Shown piece by piece: positions 42,934 through 47,710 of a stretch of DNA of 47,710 bases. The position numbers and the translations under genes are program-made. Where the stretch lies: assembly GCA_028818385.1 (NCBI GenBank), contig JAPPNY010000105.1:1-47710 (forward strand), in the 5' to 3' direction. The notes under the pieces are model-generated. The model searched no databases. It saw nothing but the letters and a program-made list of their open reading frames with translations, and was not told where the DNA came from. This stretch comes from Spirochaetaceae bacterium. GTDB taxonomy: Bacteria > Spirochaetota > Spirochaetia > SZUA-6 > Bin103. How positions within the stretch are numbered: the stretch's first letter is position 1; the number at the start of each line of letters is the position of its first letter.

Positions 42934-43263
42934 GCCCGGCGACAGCGGAGGTCCGACCACGGTGGGCTTTCAGACCATCCTGCGTCGTCGTTACTCTGCC
43001 TAAGAATACCGATATCGTAAGTCAGTTCCTATTTGGAGTATTCATTTCGCGATCTTTGCTCAAGTTGTATAGTCACCGCAGGGAGGACATCAGGGATGCT
43101 CCGTGCATGACGGCCCCATCGGGGAGCCGTTCAGTAGCGCAACGGCGAGTTGCGGCCCGGCCCGGCCCGGCATGCGGAGGCGAGCGGGTGGTTGCCGAAC
43201 AGGTAGAGAACGATCATTCTGTCATTTGCCAGATTGGCAAATCTGTATTTGGGAGAGGATTCG
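42934..43263. promoter_or_regulatory. AT-richer regulatory region with a palindromic operator candidate
   Basis: 330 nt upstream of the repeat lipoprotein, including an AT-rich stretch (about 43000-43080). ATTTGCCAGATTGGCAAAT (43224-43242) is a perfect inverted repeat with 8-bp arms and a 3-nt centre, 21 nt before the start codon. It could be a repressor operator overlapping the promoter or leader. A GGGAGAGG ribosome binding site precedes ATG 43264. Confidence 0.5.
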
Positions 43264-43734
43264 ATGACAAGGAAGATTTCGTTGTGCGTGGCCGCGGCCG
43301 CTGTGGCCGTGCTGGTGTTGAGCGGCTGCAGCAGGATCGTCTTTTCGTCCGAGGTGGCGTACGCGGCACGCTGGTGGAACTCGCTGAACGGCGAGCAGAT
43401 GGTGGCGGCGCTGTACGGCGACTCGGCTACCGAGGGTCAGGCAGTAGACGCAAAGAAGATGTACGCCGATCTGGATGAGGTCACCAAGGCCAAGGTGGAT
43501 CAGGCTGCGGCCAAGATCAACGGCCACCGCGGCTACCGCACGGTCGGCACGTGGTGGGAGTCGCTGAACTGCCAGGAGATGAACATCGCGGCGGGTTACG
43601 GTAACCAGCACGATCCGATGAGCCCGTACTGCGCCCACTATCCGGGGTCCGGCTACATGAAGATTCTGGGTATGGACGCGCTGAAGCACGTCAACAAGGT
43701 CGGCTTGGCGCTGCTTGGCGAGGGGCGACCCTGA
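43264..43734 (+). CDS. Lipoprotein with WWNSLNG repeat, first unit (frameshifted)
   Basis: 156 aa from ATG at 43264, behind GGGAGAGG. Lipobox LSGC at residues about 19-22. The repeat begins ARWWNSLNGEQMVAALYG and continues through VGTWWESLNCQEMNIAAGYGN, DPMSPYCAHYPGSGYMKI and HVNKVGLALLGEG, then RP and stop. A second copy of the same domain follows in another frame. It is an envelope protein of unknown role; similar domains recur in secreted proteins of marine-type bacteria as I recall. Confidence 0.7.
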   Translation: MTRKISLCVAAAAVAVLVLSGCSRIVFSSEVAYAARWWNSLNGEQMVAALYGDSATEGQAVDAKKMYADLDEVTKAKVDQAAAKINGHRGYRTVGTWWESLNCQEMNIAAGYGNQHDPMSPYCAHYPGSGYMKILGMDALKHVNKVGLALLGEGRP

Positions 43735-44153
43735 CGCTTGAGGCCAATGTCGAGGCTTGGTGGAATTCGCTGAACGGTCCGCAGATGGTCGCGGCGCTGT
43801 ACGGCGACATGGCCACGATGGCGCAGTCAGACGCGGCCATGAAGATGTACAAGCACCTGGATTCCGCGACCAAGATGAAGGTGAGAATGGCGGCGGACGC
43901 GATCAACGGCTACTACCACTACTCCAGCGTTGGCGCGTGGTGGGAGTCGTTGAACTGCCAGTTGATGCGGATCGCCGCCGGCGACGGCAACACGGCGGAT
44001 CCCATGAGCCCGTACTGCGCCCACTACCCGGGCTCGGGCCATGAGAAGATCCTGAGCGACGACGCGTTGGCGCATGTCAACAAGGTCGGCATGGCTCTGC
44101 TCGGCCGGAACGACCCGGGCATGTACGAGGGAGCGGCCGGCTCCTCCATGTAA
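43735..44153 (+). pseudogene. WWNSLNG repeat protein, second unit, out of frame with the first
   Basis: The frame reads LEANVEAWWNSLNGPQMVAALYGD, interrupted here for length, then VGAWWESLNCQLMRIAAGDGN, DPMSPYCAHYPGSGHEKI, HVNKVGMALLGRNDPG and ends GSSM. It closely repeats 43264-43734 but has no start codon or signal peptide; the first ATG (43785) lies inside the repeat. Adding one G to the AGGGGCG run at 43721-43727 would fuse both units into one lipoprotein of about 296 aa. So this is a frameshift mutation or an indel error. Confidence 0.7.
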
Positions 44154-44261
44154 CGCGCGGCGAACTGCGCGAGACGTTCCTTGGCGTCGTCTCGGCTCAC
44201 TCAAGCCTGAGGCGGCGCCGGGCCTCCACCAATGCCGGAGAGTCCGCTACCATGGGAAGCG

Positions 44262-44819
44262 ATGGCGATGAAGGAGTCGTTGGCAGCGGTCACGGCCGTG
44301 GCGGTCGCGCTGATGTTGATCGGCTGCGACGACATGTCCGGCACGGGGGACGAGCCGGCCGCGTTGCCTCACCACGGCACGTGGTACTTCGCGGATCCCG
44401 ATCCTGACGACGGCGTGCCCGTGCCGCCGGGCGCACGGTTGGTCTTCACAGAGACAGAGTTCACCTTGGCGATGGGTGATGACATGGATACGCCCTTCTC
44501 CCTCTTCCAGACGCCGGGCGTCACCAGGTTCGAGGTGAGTGGAACCTACACGATCGGAGCCGAAGGCGCTTCTTTCGATCTCCCCGACGACCTTGCGTCC
44601 GGCGTCATCGTGGAGCCCGCCTCTGTGAAGACGATGGTCGCAGCAGGGGTGGTGGCAGCGGCAGCGGCGCTTCAGGAAGACGCCACTGCGATGATCATGA
44701 TCGACCCGACGGACCTGAACAGGGTGACCATTTCAGGGGACTTCCTTCCGGGGTTGCTCAGTCTGCCCGGCGTGACCGAGGTGACCGCCTGCAAGGGGGC
44801 GCCCTGCGCGACCTCGTAG
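44262..44819 (+). CDS. Hypothetical lipoprotein
   Basis: 185 aa from ATG at 44262. Signal segment ESLAAVTAVAVALMLIGC with lipobox LIGC. The mature part has HHGTWYFADPDPDDG, then beta-rich stretches (RLVFTETEFTLAMG, FEVSGTYTIGAEGASFDL) and NRVTISGDFLPGLL, resembling a small lipocalin-like or domain-of-unknown-function barrel that reports a fitted value per strand. No family recognised. It converges with the outer-membrane barrel gene, with only 6 nt between stops. Confidence 0.65.
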   Translation: MAMKESLAAVTAVAVALMLIGCDDMSGTGDEPAALPHHGTWYFADPDPDDGVPVPPGARLVFTETEFTLAMGDDMDTPFSLFQTPGVTRFEVSGTYTIGAEGASFDLPDDLASGVIVEPASVKTMVAAGVVAAAAALQEDATAMIMIDPTDLNRVTISGDFLPGLLSLPGVTEVTACKGAPCATS

Positions 44820-44825
44820 CCGGGT

Positions 44826-46253
44826 TCAGTAGCGCACGACGAGCTGCGCGAACACGTTGTCCTTGGCGTCGTCCCGGCCCAGCAGGCCGGAGGCGACGCC
44901 GGGGCTCCACTCGAACCACAGGTTGGCGCCGGCCGCGGCGGAGACGTGGTCGCTCAACCGCAGCCCGGCGCGCGGCGCCAGGTGCAGCGCCCGCTCGGTG
45001 ATGCCCCAGGCGCCGATCACGCCGACGCTCAACGTCTCCCGGAACAGGCTGGTGTCCGCCCGCGCCACCACGTACAGCGTCGACGGGTCCTCCTGCAGCA
45101 TGTAGAAGTCGCGGAGCTCGGCGACGACGTTCTCCACGAGCGGGCTGTACTCCGACTTCAGCTCCGCGTCCGGGTGCAGGATCAGCCGATGATACAGGCC
45201 GGCCGACACGTTGAACGGCTGCTGGTCGATGGAGACGGCGCGGTCGGCCTGCACGGCGTAGAGGATCTCCGGCCGCTTGACGTCGATGCGCGTGCCGTCC
45301 GTGTTCTCGGTCAGCTTGAGCCCGGCGTCGGCTGACAGCACGAACCCGGCCAGGGCCGCGCTGGCGCCGACGCCGAAGTTGTGGGCGCGGTTGTAGCCGG
45401 GCACGACGACGCCCCTGACGACGTAATGGGTTTCGCCGTCCACCGTGCGGCTCGTCTCCGTGATCCCGCTCAGGTCGAAGTCCGGCGTCTGGTCGCGGAA
45501 GAACGAGTAGGTGACCTGCGCGTCCACGGCGAACGAGGTGTAGGACAGGGCCGCGTGCGCGGAGTGCGCCCACTCCGAGAACAGGGGCACCCGCGGGTTC
45601 TCGAACCGTGCGTCGATGTCGTAGTTGAAGAAGGTCAGGTCGAAGTCCAGCTCGGCGATGCCGATCAGGTCGGGGGCCAGGAACGGCACGTAGACCAGCT
45701 CCAGACTCAGCGCGTCGTCCAGGTAGGCGGTGACGTGCACCATGGGGTCGGCCAGCGGGCTCTCGAACGCGTCGCCCAGGCCCAGGGTGGCCGTGTTCGT
45801 GTGGTTGATCACGTCCAGCGGGCTCAGCAGGTCCACCTTGCCCCAGTGCACGAACTTCTGGCCGACGTCGATGTCGAAGGCATCGGTGCGCAGCGTGACG
45901 TACGCCTGGCGGACGATGAACTCCGGGTCGATCACCACCACTTCGCCGAAGCGCCGCTCGACGGCGGTCTCCGGCACCGCGATGTGCTCGCCGACCTGGG
46001 CGAAGGCGTGGAGTTCCGCGAACGCTGACAGGTCGCCCATGGCGTTCGCCGCTTCCACCTGCGCGGCGGCGGTCAGCCGCACCCGCTCGTTGGTGTAGAG
46101 CCGCTCCTCGGCCACCAGGCCGTAGTGATCGAGCTTCAGGAAGCCGCTCAGCGTGACGTCCCACTCCTCCGCGCCGGCGTTCGGGGCCGTCAGGGCAAGC
46201 GCCGCGAACAGGGCGGCCAGGCGCATTCCGTATCGCACCGATCGTCGCCTCAT
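44826..46253 (-). CDS. Outer-membrane beta-barrel protein (DUF1302-like)
   Basis: 475 aa. Signal peptide MRRRSVRYGMRLAALFAALALT split at about residue 28 (NAGAEEWDV). DVGQKFVHWGKVDLLSPLDVINHTN is the typical WGK block of DUF1302-like barrels. Alternating aromatic/aliphatic strands continue to the C-terminal LVVRY, a BAM-recognised end. It overlaps the LolA-like gene as ATGA. The pair usually accompanies an RND/MMPL exporter, which must lie elsewhere. Confidence 0.75.
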   Translation of the reverse strand: MRRRSVRYGMRLAALFAALALTAPNAGAEEWDVTLSGFLKLDHYGLVAEERLYTNERVRLTAAAQVEAANAMGDLSAFAELHAFAQVGEHIAVPETAVERRFGEVVVIDPEFIVRQAYVTLRTDAFDIDVGQKFVHWGKVDLLSPLDVINHTNTATLGLGDAFESPLADPMVHVTAYLDDALSLELVYVPFLAPDLIGIAELDFDLTFFNYDIDARFENPRVPLFSEWAHSAHAALSYTSFAVDAQVTYSFFRDQTPDFDLSGITETSRTVDGETHYVVRGVVVPGYNRAHNFGVGASAALAGFVLSADAGLKLTENTDGTRIDVKRPEILYAVQADRAVSIDQQPFNVSAGLYHRLILHPDAELKSEYSPLVENVVAELRDFYMLQEDPSTLYVVARADTSLFRETLSVGVIGAWGITERALHLAPRAGLRLSDHVSAAAGANLWFEWSPGVASGLLGRDDAKDNVFAQLVVRY

Positions 46254-47050
46254 TGGCGCTGCAGGTACCGGTGGGTGAAGTACCGGTCGGGGATCTCGTC
46301 CGTGAACGACAGCCGCTCGAACGCGATCTCGGAGACGTGGCCGGTCTGGTGGTTGTGCATGCGCGCCCGCGACGGGTAGGCGTAATCCCCCTCCCGGTAC
46401 AGCTCCAGCACGGTCAGCTCCTTGAGCAGGTCGCCGGCCAGGTCGTAGAACAGGACCCGCTCGTTCACGAAGTCGGCCTTGCGGATGTAGTGCTCCTCGC
46501 GCGAGTAGCCGAACTCGCGCTGCAGCTCCGGCGTCCGGCCGCGCACCTCGACCACGAAGTGCTCGCCGCCGGACGCGTCCTCCAGCAGGGTGCGCGCGTA
46601 CTCCGCCTCGTCACGGCTGATCAGGTCACGGAAGGTGAAGTCGCTGCCCATGAAGTAGCCGCCGCCCGCGGTGCTCAGGTCGACGCGCTTGATCCGGCCG
46701 ACCGCCGGCAGATACAGCCACATGCTGTCCGAGCCCTGGTTCACGTTGGAGTGCACGAGCAGCGCCGTGCCGCGCACGTTGGGCGGGAAGGTGAACACGA
46801 ACAGCCTGTCCTCGCGCTCCGCGGAACGCGCCTTCTGGTACGCCGTGACGCGGGTTACGCGGCGGTCGCCGCCCGGCGAGGTCACGGTCAGGGTCAGCTC
46901 GCCGCTCAGGTTGGCGGTCCGGGTCAGGGCTCCCGACCGCTCCATGATCTGATCGAGATCCTGGGCAGGCAGCAGCGCAGGAGCGGTCAGCATCAGCCCT
47001 GCGAGCGTCAGGGCCACGTGGGTCGGCATGAGCAGGCGGCGGACCTTCAC
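46250..47050 (-). CDS. Outer membrane lipoprotein-sorting protein (LolA-like, PF17131 type)
   Basis: 266 aa from GTG at 47050, placed 4-5 nt after GGGAGG, so preferred over the longer start at 47083. Signal peptide ends near LLPAQ-DLDQIM. The diagnostic blocks are FTFPPNVRGTALLVHSN, SMWLYLPAVGRIKRVDLS and YFMGSDFTFRDLISRD. It should be a periplasmic lipid/lipoprotein carrier working with the barrel protein and an RND-type transporter. First gene of the two-gene operon. Confidence 0.85.
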   Translation of the reverse strand: MKVRRLLMPTHVALTLAGLMLTAPALLPAQDLDQIMERSGALTRTANLSGELTLTVTSPGGDRRVTRVTAYQKARSAEREDRLFVFTFPPNVRGTALLVHSNVNQGSDSMWLYLPAVGRIKRVDLSTAGGGYFMGSDFTFRDLISRDEAEYARTLLEDASGGEHFVVEVRGRTPELQREFGYSREEHYIRKADFVNERVLFYDLAGDLLKELTVLELYREGDYAYPSRARMHNHQTGHVSEIAFERLSFTDEIPDRYFTHRYLQRQ

Positions 47051-47282
47051 CGGTTCCTCCCTTGAACCGCGGGCGACTCCCACCCGCGATGGCGGCGGCG
47101 ATCATCATACCGAAGTGGACGGCGCCCGTGAACGAGGAGGTCACCATCACCAGGACATCACGATGTACCTGCGAAGCACGGTCGACAATGACCTGAAACG
47201 AACCTGAAACGCCGCTCGACGTGGAACGTGTCGATGTGATATAGCGTATCGTAGCAATAGCATCAAACTACAGGGGTATTCC

Positions 47283-47710
47283 ATGAAGAAAAGTTTATGG
47301 ATCGCCGTGACCGGCGCCTGGGTCGTTCTGATGCTGGCTGCCTGTGGCGGTATGACCGGCACGGACACCGTCGATCAGCCGGCGACCGATCCGGCAACCA
47401 ATCCGCCGGTGACCTTCTCCGGCACGGTGACGGGCCAGAGTTACTCGGTGGGGACAGCCATCGAGACACTCGCCCTGCCTGCCGCTGCCGGCGGCGAACA
47501 GTCACTGATCTACTCCCTTGAGCCGGACGTGCCCGGCCTCACGTTCGATCCGGAACGGCGGACGCTCAGCGGCACCCCGGCCCGGGCCGGTCACTATCGG
47601 ATGACCTATGCGGTCGCGGATGCCGGCGATGACACCGCTAGTAGCAGCAGGAGCAAGTTCCTGTCCGGCAATCCCCGGTTTGAGAGAAGGAGCCAGCGGG
47701 GAGCGCCTGT
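47283..47710 (+). CDS. Putative Ig-domain lipoprotein, 3' end outside the window
   Basis: It starts MKKSLWIAV with a lipobox LAAC (residues about 18-21), then an acidic/proline linker and one Ig-like (He_PIG) repeat: YSLEPDVPGLTFDPERRTLSGTP split, GHYRMTYAVADAGDDTAS. Homologous repeats continue DTASLTFTITV; here after DDTAS the sequence becomes SSRSKFLSGNPRFERR, basic and unlike the repeat. The change at about 47640 suggests an insertion or rearrangement. The frame remains open to the window edge. Confidence 0.6.
   Translation, partial: MKKSLWIAVTGAWVVLMLAACGGMTGTDTVDQPATDPATNPPVTFSGTVTGQSYSVGTAIETLALPAAAGGEQSLIYSLEPDVPGLTFDPERRTLSGTPARAGHYRMTYAVADAGDDTASSSRSKFLSGNPRFERRSQRGAP

Noticed and set aside
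1..47710. CRISPR arrays, rRNA genes and origins
   Set aside because: I saw no regularly spaced direct repeats, no rRNA-like conserved blocks and no DnaA-box cluster.

Overview
This is a GC-rich window (high 60s percent by eye) from an undescribed diderm bacterium. A solute-binding protein fragment with an EGSSEGA-type mature N-terminus, a LolA-like protein paired with an outer-membrane barrel, and several lipoproteins would fit a spirochaete-like genome, but the phylum is only a guess. Most genes are catabolic: a MetE-like methyltransferase, a PmoA-like (DUF6807) protein, a RIFT-barrel/alpha-alpha-barrel enzyme, an Ldh-type and a SAF-domain dehydrogenase, an enolase-superfamily dehydratase, three beta-propeller glycosidase-like proteins, two NodB-like proteins, a sulfatase, a PhyH dioxygenase, an amidohydrolase, an aldo/keto reductase and a GH4 protein. 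Together they suggest breakdown of modified (sulfated or acylated) carbohydrates.

Layout. 1-6.7 kb: solute-binding protein start and carbohydrate enzymes. 6.8-14.8 kb: four tandem paralogous membrane LytTR regulators on the minus strand. The second is split by a 3,686-bp IS1-like element (8262-11947) with 19-bp terminal inverted repeats and 8-bp target duplications. The element carries a transposase, a secreted trypsin-DM9 fusion and small coiled-coil/TM proteins. Removing it restores the LytTR frame exactly. 15.2-26.3 kb: an ABC-class ATPase, a methyltransferase, a dehydratase, a fused double ABC ATPase, and a propeller/deacetylase/sulfatase run. 26.3-30.2 kb: Hen1-Pnkp RNA repair operon, with Pnkp interrupted by one in-frame TAG inside the ligase domain. 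30.3-35.7 kb: propeller, PhyH, propeller, then a 663-bp non-autonomous relative of the IS1-like element (34175-34837), then an amidohydrolase. 36.1-39.1 kb: a tightly coupled three-gene operon with an active BrxD-like ATPase, a BrxD-like protein with ruined Walker motifs, and an unrecognised protein; it looks like a compact defence-type module. 39.2-42.9 kb: oxidoreductase, aldo/keto reductase, GH4. 43.2-47.7 kb: envelope proteins, including a tandemly repeated WWNSLNG lipoprotein broken by a frameshift at a G-run.

Two themes stand out. First, active enzymes sit next to degenerate paralogues (BrxD pair, NodB pair). Second, many starts have a TANNNT box 6-7 nt upstream, which suggests widespread leaderless transcription; the clearest case is a symmetric divergent promoter at 32629-32640.
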